A model generated the notes under the pieces. It saw only the letters and a program-made list of their open reading frames with translations, was not told where the DNA came from and searched no databases. Below are positions 10,538 to 18,847 of a DNA stretch of 64,000 nucleotides, piece after piece (the stretch's first letter is position 1; every line of letters begins with the position of its first letter). The translations under genes and the position numbers were made by a program. Source of the stretch: Cryptoclostridium sp964637365 (GTDB lineage: Bacteria; Bacillota; Dehalobacteriia; UBA7702); NCBI GenBank assembly GCA_964637365.1, contig CAZWWH010000008.1, forward strand, positions 1 through 64,000. Reading direction: 5' to 3'.

Positions 10538-11212
10538 TCATTTTTGCTTTGCTTTCAAAATCTCTGCAATCAAGAGACCTTTGTTGGCAGCGGAAATCTC
10601 TCTGCCGGCAATGCCGATTCCTTCGGTACTGCGGGCAATTTTTCTCAGTTCTTTGACCGCCATCCCTTCCAATTCGGCGCGAATGGATACTTCCACCGCA
10701 TCGACGGAAGCATTGGTTTCCTCCACAGGCTCTGAGGCAGCTGCTGGGGAAGCATCTTCTGTTGAAGCATCGGCGGAAGTATTTTCTGTAAGAGTATCTT
10801 CCTGAACGGCCCCCGGAGCTTCTTCCGCAGGCACGTTGTCCGACACTTCGACAGTTGCGTCCGTCACATCTGCGTCCCCTTCCCCATCACAGGAGGACGG
10901 GGAAAAAGGCGCATCATCGGGATCGTCGGAAGGTAAAGAAGGTAATATATACTCTACTTCGTGATGGGGTCTCGGAATTACATGAACAGAAATCAATTCG
11001 CCCACTCTCTGAGCAGCAGCAGCGCCGGCGTCGGTGGCAGCTTTGACAGCGCCGACGTCGCCACGAACCATTACGGTAACATAGGCGCCACCGATCTGAA
11101 CCTTACCGATTAAGGTCACATTGGCGGCCTTTACCATGGCGTCGGCTGCTTCAATGGAGCCAACCAAACCTTTGGTCTCAATCATGCCCAGGGCGATATT
11201 ATGTCCCATCAT
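10538..11212 (-). CDS. BMC-domain shell protein with acidic linker and C-terminal SAP/Rho-N-like domain (EutK-like)
   Basis: A 224-aa shell protein. Residues about 4-93 form one BMC domain, almost identical to the neighbouring EutM (MIETKGLVGSIEAADAMVKA onwards). Residues about 95-178 are a low-complexity Asp/Glu/Ser/Thr/Ala linker. The last 40 residues (VKELRKIARS...AANKGLLIAEILKA) resemble a small helix-extended-helix SAP or Rho N-terminal domain. EutK of enterobacteria likewise carries a C-terminal nucleic-acid-binding-type domain, so the call EutK-like is by architecture. It lies between eutM and eutE. Its BMC part arose by duplication of eutM; the tail suggests it can contact nucleic acid or cargo. 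Confidence 0.8.
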   Translation of the reverse strand: MMGHNIALGMIETKGLVGSIEAADAMVKAANVTLIGKVQIGGAYVTVMVRGDVGAVKAATDAGAAAAQRVGELISVHVIPRPHHEVEYILPSLPSDDPDDAPFSPSSCDGEGDADVTDATVEVSDNVPAEEAPGAVQEDTLTENTSADASTEDASPAAASEPVEETNASVDAVEVSIRAELEGMAVKELRKIARSTEGIGIAGREISAANKGLLIAEILKAKQK

Positions 11213-11254
11213 TGGTTTCCAACCCCTTTACCTAAAATTTACGCAGTAAGATTC

Positions 11255-11545
11255 TTATTCAGCATCGTTGCCGAGTTTGGGAAGAATGTATTCCACTTCG
11301 GCATGGGGTCTGGGAATTACATGGACGGAGATCAATTCTCCAACTCTCTGAGCAGCGGCAGCACCGGCATCGGTAGCGGCTTTCACAGCACCGACATCGC
11401 CACGGACCATAACGGTGACATAAGCGCCGCCGACATGGACTTTGCCGATCAAGGTAACGTTAGCAGCTTTGACCATAGCATCGGCTGCTTCAATGGAGCC
11501 GACAAGACCTTTGGTTTCAATCATACCTAATGCGATGTTAGTCAT
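11255..11545 (-). CDS. eutM: hexameric BMC shell protein EutM
   Basis: Major flat hexagonal shell subunit of the ethanolamine microcompartment, a single BMC domain of 96 aa, the typical length. It begins NIALGMIETKGLVGSIEAAD and contains the pore loop region KVHVGGAYVTVMVRGDVGAV, both standard for EutM/PduA proteins. The ribosome site TAGGAGGAAATTATA precedes the ATG. It is 42 bp upstream of the EutK-like gene that copies its BMC domain. Confidence 0.93.
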   Translation of the reverse strand: MTNIALGMIETKGLVGSIEAADAMVKAANVTLIGKVHVGGAYVTVMVRGDVGAVKAATDAGAAAAQRVGELISVHVIPRPHAEVEYILPKLGNDAE

Positions 11546-11583
11546 TATAATTTCCTCCTAAAATTTAAGAAATTTCAATCGAG

Positions 11584-12543
11584 TTAAATCAGTTCAAACC
11601 AGTTGGCGGGATAAGTGACGAAGAAGAACTTCGCTTTATCCGGCGTGGAGAAGGTAACAGTGGTATTGGCAGGGATATAGAAGGAATCCCCTGGATAACC
11701 GGTATATTTTTTACCGTTTACAATAAATTCAAGAACCCCGTCAATCACGTAATCCATTTCGTCATAGGTCAAGGTCCAATGAAGTTGTTTGTTATCAAAC
11801 ACCATAATCCCCGAAGTCAGATTAGGACTTTCCTTGGGATTGGTAAATTCTTTGATCCAGATGCCTTCATAATCCTTTTCACCGTCGTTAAAGGGCTCAA
11901 ACTTAATGCTGTCCCCTTTGATGAGCATAAAGCCGCTTTCGGGATCAATGACTCGCACCAGGTCGGATTGAGGGCAATCGGCGGTGGGACTGATCCCCAT
12001 CTGGCTCATGACCTGCTGCACGATTTTGGCCACCATTTCGGGGTCAACGCCGGCGCAGCTTGGGGCAGGGACGGCAGCGGGAACTTCTTCAGCAGCGATA
12101 GGTGCAGCGGCAGGGGCTGTAGGAGCAATGGCTTGGAACGCCACAGGATTGGCTTTGGGCCAAGGAGTCGTGGCGGAAGAAGGTGTGGGCTGAGTTCTTA
12201 CAGCGCAGTTGGTGATTTGACCGGCTTCGGGCCAAGGAGAGGTGATGAGCGTGTTGCTTTCACGATAACCGGGCACCGGCGGGCAAAGGGTCGCGGGAGA
12301 AACTGCTTGGGACCGTTCCACCACAGCGCCGGCGGAAACCACAGGAGATGCGGCGGCGGAAACGCCTTCGGCAGGAACTGTAGCCACACAGCAAGGAGCA
12401 GCGGCTTTGACGATCTTCACGCCGAATTCGTTGGCAGCGTCTTTGGCTGCGGGGGTAACGATGGTATCGTCATCCACCATGAATTCAGTTTGACCTTTTT
12501 CAGACAGTGTTTTGATATCCACAACGGAAATAAGTCTTTTCAA
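11584..12543 (-). CDS. eutQ: EutQ-like cupin (acetate kinase-type) with long Pro/Ala linker
   Basis: A 319-aa protein. Residues 1-45 match the short N-terminal segment of EutQ and EutT proteins (ISVVDIKTLSEKG, then VTPAAKDAANEFGVKI). A Pro/Ala-rich linker runs from about residue 55 to 165. The C-terminal 130 residues are the EutQ cupin barrel (LHWTLTYDEMDYVIDGVLEFIVNGKKYTGYPGDSFYIPA). Within the linker, PEMVAKIVQQVMSQMG looks like an encapsulation-type amphipathic helix. EutQ of Salmonella has been reported to be an acetate kinase needed during anaerobic growth on ethanolamine, which fits the PduL gene downstream. The linker is much longer than in enterobacterial EutQ. Confidence 0.85.
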   Translation of the reverse strand: MKRLISVVDIKTLSEKGQTEFMVDDDTIVTPAAKDAANEFGVKIVKAAAPCCVATVPAEGVSAAASPVVSAGAVVERSQAVSPATLCPPVPGYRESNTLITSPWPEAGQITNCAVRTQPTPSSATTPWPKANPVAFQAIAPTAPAAAPIAAEEVPAAVPAPSCAGVDPEMVAKIVQQVMSQMGISPTADCPQSDLVRVIDPESGFMLIKGDSIKFEPFNDGEKDYEGIWIKEFTNPKESPNLTSGIMVFDNKQLHWTLTYDEMDYVIDGVLEFIVNGKKYTGYPGDSFYIPANTTVTFSTPDKAKFFFVTYPANWFELI

Positions 12544-12591
12544 GTCTTGTTCACCTCCTTAGTCTAACAATAAATTTTAAATATTGAAATG

Positions 12592-13140
12592 TTATAAAAT
12601 GGAAGTCTTTAAGTTCTTGTGCGGCGAAGGAATGATGACGGTTTCCACCAGCATCCCTTTGGAGCTGCACTCTTCTTTCCCTGCGGCAATGGAGGTTTTG
12701 ACGGAACCAACGTCACCGGTAAGGGTCACGAAGGATTTCCCGCCAATGCCCATACCAACACGAACTTCAATCAAATCAACTTCACCGGCTTTGACGGCGG
12801 AGTCGGCTGCCACGATCAAGGAAGCGATGGAAAAGGCTTCAATGACGCCAAGAGCCTGAAGTTCATGAACATCGGTAGCGCAGGAGATGGCCTTGATAAC
12901 AGCGGGATGGACATTGGGGATGACAAAATCATCCACCACATGGCCGCCGCCAATGGCCTTCCCGGCGTTGACGGAGTTTTCTACGGCGCTAACGTCACCG
13001 CAAATCAACACAATGTATTTACCGGGACAAATCGGTTTTGCTTCCAAAAGTTCAATGTTTGCCGCTTTCAGCATGGCGTCGGCAGCTTCAATCCCTTTGG
13101 CAATGCTGACGAATTCAACAAGACCGATTGCACGAATCAT
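12592..13140 (-). CDS. pduT: tandem-BMC shell protein with Fe-S site (PduT-like)
   Basis: Trimeric shell protein with two BMC domains (residues 1-90 and about 95-182; 182 aa in all). The first domain has PICPGKY with the cysteine at position 38, the residue that holds the [4Fe-4S] cluster at the trimer pore in PduT. This supports an electron-conducting shell pore. Its gene overlaps the start of the PduS/RnfC-like gene by four bases, the classical PduS-PduT pairing, so electrons from the lumen can be passed outward. It is unusual in a eut locus, where this pair is normally absent. Confidence 0.88.
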   Translation of the reverse strand: MIRAIGLVEFVSIAKGIEAADAMLKAANIELLEAKPICPGKYIVLICGDVSAVENSVNAGKAIGGGHVVDDFVIPNVHPAVIKAISCATDVHELQALGVIEAFSIASLIVAADSAVKAGEVDLIEVRVGMGIGGKSFVTLTGDVGSVKTSIAAGKEECSSKGMLVETVIIPSPHKNLKTSIL

Positions 13141-14474
13141 GATTGTACACCCCCTCGGGTAATAACGATGGCACTGTCGCTGACTTTGGCCACGACGCCG
13201 CTGATGCTGGCGTGGATATTGGCCCCCAGAGCGTTGTCAGGGATCTTCGCGACAAGATCGCCTTTATTCACAGCTTGACCGGCAGTCACGACGGGAACCG
13301 AAGGAGCGCCGATGTGCTGTCTCAACGGAAGCGTCACTTTGTCAAAGACAAATTCTTCATCGCTTAAAGGAGCTTTCACATCGTAATGCTTCAATTCCAA
13401 GCGGCTGATGAGACGCTTCGTGGGAATCTTGCGATCTTTCCGGTTGAAATGAACTTCCTGAGGATCCGGAGGATCCAAAGGTTTAATTCCGTTGGCGGAA
13501 AGCATCCGTTTCAGATTCGCGTTGACGGTGCGGGGCGACAACCCTGCAATACAGGAGTACTGTTCGCACATCCCACATTCGGAGCAGGTAAATGCCATTC
13601 GAATGGTTTCTTCGTTAAATTGAGAATATTTCAGAGCTCTCATAATTTTATGAGGCTCGATTTCATGCCCCAGCAAATAACGGGGACACAGGTCGGTACA
13701 GAACCGACACTGGATGCAGGCCGTTTTGGCTCTGTGAGAAATCGTTTCCATGGAAAGTCTGCGGTTCGCGATCAAACGATGCTCTTCCGGCAACAGGATG
13801 TAGCCTTTGGCGGCTTTCACCACCGGAGATTCCGCATCCTCCAGGAGATGCCCCATCATGGGGCCGCCATCGATGATGCCATAACCGTTAAAATTCTTCG
13901 CCCCTGCCAGGGCAAAGGCTTCCCGCACGGTAATACCGACGGGGACTTTCACGGTGATGGGATTGGGAACGGCGCCGCACATGGTAAGGTAGGTATCGGT
14001 CACCGGGATTCCCTCCTGAGCGTTGCAGATATTAATCAATGTTTCCACATTGGTTACCACAGCGCCGGCTTTCAAAGGAATGCCGCCCTGGGGCACGAGA
14101 CGCCCCGTACTTTCATAGAGCGTGACCTGCTCGTCACCGGCAGGATAACAATCGTCTAAGATATAAATCTTGAGTTTGTCTTTACCGGCAATCACCTGTT
14201 CCAAGGTTTTTACGGCTTCCTTATATTTGGCTTTCAAAGCGATGACGCCTTCTTTCGCGCCGGTCACTGCCAAAGCGTATTCAAGACCCTGGACCATTTT
14301 TTCCGCTTCGACCACCATAAGCTGCTGGTCAACACGTAAAAGAGGTTCGCATTCCGCGCCGTTTACCACAACGACTTCTGCTTGAGCCGAAAGCTTAACA
14401 TGGCTGGGGAAACCGGCACCACCGGCACCGATGACGCCCGCATCTTTGATTTTTTCAATAATTTGTTGCGCCAT
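13137..14474 (-). CDS. pduS: RnfC-like flavo-iron-sulfur protein (PduS cobalamin reductase family)
   Basis: A 445-aa oxidoreductase of the RnfC/NuoF-related PduS family. The N-terminal segment GVIGAGGAGFPSHVKL is the flavin/nucleotide-binding loop, followed by the SLBB-type region. Two [4Fe-4S] sites are CIQCRFCTDLCP (about residue 250) and CSECGMCEQYSC (about residue 295). A barrel-sandwich (lipoyl-like) domain ends the protein (residues about 370-445). In propanediol microcompartments PduS reduces cobalamin and binds PduT. Here it would supply reduced cobalamin for the EutT adenosyltransferase or regenerate NAD+ by moving electrons through the PduT-like pore. Membrane anchors are absent. 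Confidence 0.87.
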   Translation of the reverse strand: MAQQIIEKIKDAGVIGAGGAGFPSHVKLSAQAEVVVVNGAECEPLLRVDQQLMVVEAEKMVQGLEYALAVTGAKEGVIALKAKYKEAVKTLEQVIAGKDKLKIYILDDCYPAGDEQVTLYESTGRLVPQGGIPLKAGAVVTNVETLINICNAQEGIPVTDTYLTMCGAVPNPITVKVPVGITVREAFALAGAKNFNGYGIIDGGPMMGHLLEDAESPVVKAAKGYILLPEEHRLIANRRLSMETISHRAKTACIQCRFCTDLCPRYLLGHEIEPHKIMRALKYSQFNEETIRMAFTCSECGMCEQYSCIAGLSPRTVNANLKRMLSANGIKPLDPPDPQEVHFNRKDRKIPTKRLISRLELKHYDVKAPLSDEEFVFDKVTLPLRQHIGAPSVPVVTAGQAVNKGDLVAKIPDNALGANIHASISGVVAKVSDSAIVITRGGVQS

Positions 14475-14480
14475 AAGCTT

Positions 14481-14780
14481 TTACTCCTTATCAACACCCC
14501 ATTCATTCTCATCAATGATGCCAACGATCATGGCATCGATGGGAACGTTGCTGTCATAACCACCGGCACGCCGTGCGGAACTGCCGCCCACCACAATGAC
14601 CATTTCGCCAATGCCGGCGCCGATGATATCCGCGGCGATGAGCACCTTACCACCGTTATTGGCGGGATTGCGCAGGTCCGCGGGAGTGTCCAAAATCTGA
14701 ACGATCATCAATTTGGCACTGCGGAGGGTCTCTTCTTTTCTGGTTGCCCAGATATTGTCTATGACTCTGCCGATTTTCAT
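14481..14780 (-). CDS. eutN: pentameric BMC vertex protein EutN
   Basis: Bacterial microcompartment vertex (BMV) subunit of 99 aa that caps the shell corners. It matches EutN/CcmL family features: a start of MKIGRVIDNIWATRK, the central LMIVQILD strand, GAGIGEMVIVVGGSSAR and PIDAMIVGIID. It lies six bases upstream of the PduS-like gene. Confidence 0.93.
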   Translation of the reverse strand: MKIGRVIDNIWATRKEETLRSAKLMIVQILDTPADLRNPANNGGKVLIAADIIGAGIGEMVIVVGGSSARRAGGYDSNVPIDAMIVGIIDENEWGVDKE

Positions 14781-14797
14781 GTAGCGTTCTTCCTTTC

Positions 14798-15664
14798 TCA
14801 GTATTGTTCTTCAGCCTGCCCTTGGAGCATAGAACCCAGGGCAATGCCTAAAGGAGTCACCAGCATGGGGTTATCAGGTTTCACAACCTTGATTTTCAAC
14901 TGTTTTTCCAGCACCGCTTCGACGCCTTCAAAACAGCAGGTACCACCAACGAGGTAAATGGTATCAACTTTATGACCGTCGATGGAACGACCAATGATGC
15001 TGCCCATTTTCTCAAATACCGGCCGCACAATGGGCATCAATTCTTTATGCTCAGCGGGTTTCTTTTTCAAAGCCTCCGCCTCCAAGAATTCAATGCCTTT
15101 GGCCCCGGCGATCACGAGACTCAAATGGGTCCCACCGGAGGGTTCATCATCAACGCTGACGACTTTGCCGTCTTTTAGGACTGCAATGCCGGTGGTTCCG
15201 CCGCCGATATCAACGACGGCGCCGTCCTTAATATGAAGGACATTATTGGCGGCAGTGGGTTCATCCATGAGATATTCCACATCAAAGCCGCAAGCCTCGG
15301 CCACATAACGAATGGCCCGACAGTCACTGGCATTGGTTCCGGGGGGATATGCGACGCCGGCCAATTCCAGCTCCGCGTCGATGCTTTCCTCAATTTTATG
15401 CTTCAGCTTTTTTACGATCTGCATGGCGCCGTTATAATCCACCACCAAACCGTCTTTTACTACTTCGGCAAATTGCATCGCCCCTGCCACAGGGGTCCCG
15501 TCCTCATCGACCACGGCCAAAACAATATAGGCTGTACCCAGGTCGACGCCGGTATATAGTTTTTTTCCTTTGGTTGCCTTTTTCGGCTTATCGAAGGTTT
15601 TTTCATAAGCCTGAATGAGGTCATTTGCTTCTTTTAATTCTTTCACGCGATCACCGTTCAACAT
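14798..15664 (-). CDS. eutJ: EutJ, Hsp70-like putative chaperone of the ethanolamine locus
   Basis: Actin/Hsp70-fold ATPase domain of 288 aa. The phosphate-1 loop TGVDLGTAYIVLAVVDEDG, the phosphate-2 region DIGGGTTGIAVLKDG (about residue 165) and the adenosine site YLVGGTCCFEG (about residue 235) are all visible. Its family is assigned a chaperone role, perhaps in reactivation or assembly of the lyase. The start overlaps the 3' end of eutT by seven bases, so the pair is coupled. Confidence 0.92.
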   Translation of the reverse strand: MLNGDRVKELKEANDLIQAYEKTFDKPKKATKGKKLYTGVDLGTAYIVLAVVDEDGTPVAGAMQFAEVVKDGLVVDYNGAMQIVKKLKHKIEESIDAELELAGVAYPPGTNASDCRAIRYVAEACGFDVEYLMDEPTAANNVLHIKDGAVVDIGGGTTGIAVLKDGKVVSVDDEPSGGTHLSLVIAGAKGIEFLEAEALKKKPAEHKELMPIVRPVFEKMGSIIGRSIDGHKVDTIYLVGGTCCFEGVEAVLEKQLKIKVVKPDNPMLVTPLGIALGSMLQGQAEEQY

Positions 15665-16641
15665 CCGTATTTATAGACACCGGCCAGCAACTGCAGCATG
15701 AAAACGTAAATCAAACTGCTGAAACGGTTCACAGCCTGAAGAATGTCATCCCGATCGGTGCTGCCGTCCTCATGATAGAAAGCATGGGCGGCGGCCAATT
15801 CCAATTCTCTGGATTTGGCCCGCATCAGGTTGAGCATTCCCATAATTTTGCCGTGTTCCGGCTGGGGGGTGAAATGATTGACATTGTAGAATTTATTGGG
15901 ATAGTGTGAACGTTCCCGTATCTCGGCAGCATCCCATCCGCAGATATTGATGGGCGCCAGAGGTTCCTGGCGAACCTCTGCCCGCATGATACTGCGGGAA
16001 TAATCAAGCAATTCCGTGAGGTCTTCGGCCAACCCTTCAAAGCCACTGGTTCTGGCTTCGATGACGCCGTTTAAAACGAATCCTTCAAAGGTGTCAAGCT
16101 GACCGCGGAAGGCGATCATGGGATGAACCTTGGGCACCAGCTGGGAGCCGCGAAGGTGCGTCATGTGTTCGGGTTTCTCCTTAGACACATGGGAGGTATC
16201 CATGTTCTGAGCCGTGGTGTCCTTCCGCTGTTCCCGATGTTCCCTTACAGGCTGTACCGGTTGCACCGGCTGAGTAACAGGCTGGACGGGCTGTACCGGT
16301 TGAGGAGCAGCCTCGACAGGCGCCTGTTGATATCTGGGAATGGGCTGGACGGGTTGGACGCCAGGCAGGGTTTGACGGGCCACGGGAACACCTCCATCGG
16401 CCAAAGGCTGGGGAGTTGGCGGCGCTTTGGGATAAGCCGGAGTGGGAGCCGAAACATTGAAGCGACGGTCTTCCTTGGCTAGTTGGCTTTCTTCCACGCC
16501 ATCACGGAGAATCTTGATTTTCCTTTCGCTCAAAAATTGAGAAGCGGCAGGCGTCAATTTGATGCCTGAGGGCAAATCAAAGGAGGTAAAAGGATTTTTT
16601 TTGTAAATTTCACGTAATTCCGATTCCGTAATTACTTTCAA
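15658..16641 (-). CDS. eutT: EutT-like corrinoid adenosyltransferase with long Pro-Gln repeat linker
   Basis: ATP:cob(I)alamin adenosyltransferase that makes adenosylcobalamin for EutBC, 327 aa from the chosen TTG start at 16641. That start has AAAGGAGG seven bases upstream; an upstream in-frame ATG (16677) overlaps eutL and has no ribosome site. Domains: an N-terminal EutT/EutQ-type segment (VITESELREIYKKNP), a roughly 90-residue linker of PVQ-type repeats, and a C-terminal helical bundle with MIAFRGQLDTFEG and the CGWDAAEIRERSHYPN segment. The HX11CCX2C metal motif described for enterobacterial EutT is not obvious. The downstream neighbour is eutJ. I am confident of the family, less so of metal use. 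Confidence 0.85.
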   Translation of the reverse strand: MKVITESELREIYKKNPFTSFDLPSGIKLTPAASQFLSERKIKILRDGVEESQLAKEDRRFNVSAPTPAYPKAPPTPQPLADGGVPVARQTLPGVQPVQPIPRYQQAPVEAAPQPVQPVQPVTQPVQPVQPVREHREQRKDTTAQNMDTSHVSKEKPEHMTHLRGSQLVPKVHPMIAFRGQLDTFEGFVLNGVIEARTSGFEGLAEDLTELLDYSRSIMRAEVRQEPLAPINICGWDAAEIRERSHYPNKFYNVNHFTPQPEHGKIMGMLNLMRAKSRELELAAAHAFYHEDGSTDRDDILQAVNRFSSLIYVFMLQLLAGVYKYGC

Positions 16642-16673
16642 GAAGTTACCTCCTTTCGATCGGATATCCAATA

Positions 16674-17336
16674 TCAAAGGTCAAAATCATGAGGATTGCG
16701 AGCCACAGCAATCACCGCATCTCTGAAAGCTTCGGTGGCGGCTTTGCAAGCGCTTTGGCTGCCAGTGAGGAGACCGCCGCCAAAGTTTGTTTCCGACGGA
16801 GGACCATACCACAGGGGCATGGTGACGTCGGCGGCTTTCAAAGCGGCATCAACACCGAAGACGGCTTCGATGGGAGGAGCAATCAGGTAAGCCAGGGGCT
16901 GACCTTCGGGAATTCCGGCACAGGCCGAGAGATAGCTCCCGGTTCTGGAAATCGTATGGGCAAAATATACGATATCATTGGTTTCATTGGCCGAATAGAA
17001 GAAAGCTTCCTCAGCGAGATATTGCACAGCGGCGTTCAGTCCCGCTTTGGTTTCCGCAGGATTGGGGCCGGCGAGAATCCCGATAAATTCACCGGAGAGG
17101 GGACCGGAAGCATGAGCAGCGCCGGCATAGAAGGATTTGGCGTATACAACCTGAACTTCAGCTTTTTTGGTGGCTTCGTCAATGGCGGTATAAGCGCAAT
17201 CATCAATGTCGCAGGTGAACATCGCAATACTGCGCTGGTCTTCGGTCATACCCAAATCTCTTTGGAGATCGGGGGCAACATTGGGGATGAATTTCGTGGA
17301 TAACACTTTGGGCTTAATTACATCCAGTAATGCCAT
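16674..17336 (-). CDS. eutL: tandem-BMC shell protein EutL
   Basis: Trimeric shell protein of 220 aa with two circularly permuted BMC domains. Beginning ALLDVIKPKVLSTKFIPNV and containing DDCAYTAIDEATKKAEVQVVYAKSF, it matches EutL throughout. EutL pores open and close and bind ethanolamine and cobalamin in studied homologues. The gene is 15 bp from eutA and followed by the eutT start. Confidence 0.94.
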   Translation of the reverse strand: MALLDVIKPKVLSTKFIPNVAPDLQRDLGMTEDQRSIAMFTCDIDDCAYTAIDEATKKAEVQVVYAKSFYAGAAHASGPLSGEFIGILAGPNPAETKAGLNAAVQYLAEEAFFYSANETNDIVYFAHTISRTGSYLSACAGIPEGQPLAYLIAPPIEAVFGVDAALKAADVTMPLWYGPPSETNFGGGLLTGSQSACKAATEAFRDAVIAVARNPHDFDL

Positions 17337-17350
17337 TTATTTTTACCTCC

Positions 17351-18829
17351 TTAAGAATTTCCTTTTTCAAACACTAATGTTTTGACGACGACGGGAACGA
17401 CACGACCGCCCATAATGGAATTACCGATGTCGATATAGTCGCCTTCATCAACGTCGATCTGATCGACGCATACAAGTTCAATATGATGATCGGACACGAT
17501 GTCCAAACATTGGCCCAAGGCCTTTCCGCAGTCGGCGCCCATTACAACGATGAGAACACCGCGGTAGCGGAGATAGTCGCTCATCCCTTTGTAGATCCCC
17601 TCGGCCAAGTCTCTAATACAATTATAAGTAATCTCCGCAGGAGAATCAATGGCAAGAGCGAGGATTTTATCGGGATCCTCTCGGCTGATCCGCTCCACAT
17701 GATCGTGGATGGTCTGAGCGATGGTTTCAATATCCCGAGGCATATCCCCTTTGGGGAAGGGCGAAAGCACCATGACATTTTTCAAAGGCAGCGTCTCATC
17801 ATCCACATGGATGGTGCTGCCGCTGATATTCATGGTATGAATCCCGGCGCCGATCACGGTGGCCCGAATGGTTTCCATGGGTTCCTCTAGAATCACGCCG
17901 GCTTTGGCAAAGGCCTTGCGGATGGCCCAGCCAAGAACGGGGCCGATATCGCCGTACTGGGTCATATCGGCAATGGCGACAGGTTCAAAATCACTGTATA
18001 CATAGTCGGCAACGCCGCCGGAAATCACCACACGATAGACATCGTAATTGGTTTTTTGTTCCGGCGTCATCAAAAGTTCGCTCAAAAGCGGACCCGCTTT
18101 ACGGCTCACGATGGATTCCACACAAAGCTCCGCCATGGTTTCAGCAATGGTAATCAGCTGTTTTTGGGTAGCCTTTTGTCCTACTTGCAAATCCATACCC
18201 AGGTGATTCAAAATTCGCTGGGCAGGTTCGGCGATGTAGGTCACATGGTCGCCTCCTTTTTCCAACTCTACCAAGTGGCCGCCCACATTGATGCAGGCCG
18301 CGTCGATGACACGTCCGCCATCAAAGACACCGATGTTAGCGGTGCCGCCGCCGATGTCAATATTAGCGTACACCTTATGATGTTCCTGGGAGTAAGCGGA
18401 AGCCCCAGAGCCCCGGCCCGCTAAGATGGATTCTAGATTCACCCCGGCGGTGGCCACCACGAAATCCCCGGCGTATTCTGAAACGGATTCCAGAATATTG
18501 GCGGCGTTTTCTTTTTTGGCGGTTTCACCGGTGATAATCACGGCACCAGTCTCTACATCCCAAGGATTCATCTCCGCTTGTTTGTATTCTTCGGCGATGA
18601 TCTTGGCCACTTCTTCGGCATCGATGAGCTGATGGTCGTCGATGGGAGTAAAATGAATTCCGCTGCGGTAAAGGACTTCACGCTCGGAGATCTCCATATG
18701 GGGAATCACTGAGGCCGGCGCGGAGTTCCGCACCGTCAAACGGCTGAGAACCAGTTGGGTCGTGGTGGTCCCGATGTCAATGCCTACGCTAATGATCTTT
18801 TGTTCAGCTGCGCTGATGGTGAACACCAC
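17351..18829 (-). CDS. eutA: ethanolamine ammonia-lyase reactivating factor EutA
   Basis: Reactivase of 492 aa that exchanges damaged cobalamin on ethanolamine ammonia-lyase in an ATP-dependent manner. The phosphate-1 motif SVGIDIGTTTTQLVLSRL (residues about 14-30) and GGGTANIGVFDGGRVID (about residue 170) show the actin-like fold. The start is a GTG with AAAGGTGG overlapping it; adjacent in-frame GTG codons make the exact start uncertain by one residue. In many loci eutA precedes eutB, whereas here it follows eutC. Confidence 0.92.
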   Translation of the reverse strand: MVFTISAAEQKIISVGIDIGTTTTQLVLSRLTVRNSAPASVIPHMEISEREVLYRSGIHFTPIDDHQLIDAEEVAKIIAEEYKQAEMNPWDVETGAVIITGETAKKENAANILESVSEYAGDFVVATAGVNLESILAGRGSGASAYSQEHHKVYANIDIGGGTANIGVFDGGRVIDAACINVGGHLVELEKGGDHVTYIAEPAQRILNHLGMDLQVGQKATQKQLITIAETMAELCVESIVSRKAGPLLSELLMTPEQKTNYDVYRVVISGGVADYVYSDFEPVAIADMTQYGDIGPVLGWAIRKAFAKAGVILEEPMETIRATVIGAGIHTMNISGSTIHVDDETLPLKNVMVLSPFPKGDMPRDIETIAQTIHDHVERISREDPDKILALAIDSPAEITYNCIRDLAEGIYKGMSDYLRYRGVLIVVMGADCGKALGQCLDIVSDHHIELVCVDQIDVDEGDYIDIGNSIMGGRVVPVVVKTLVFEKGNS

Positions 18830-18847
18830 CTTTCCCGATTTTTATCA

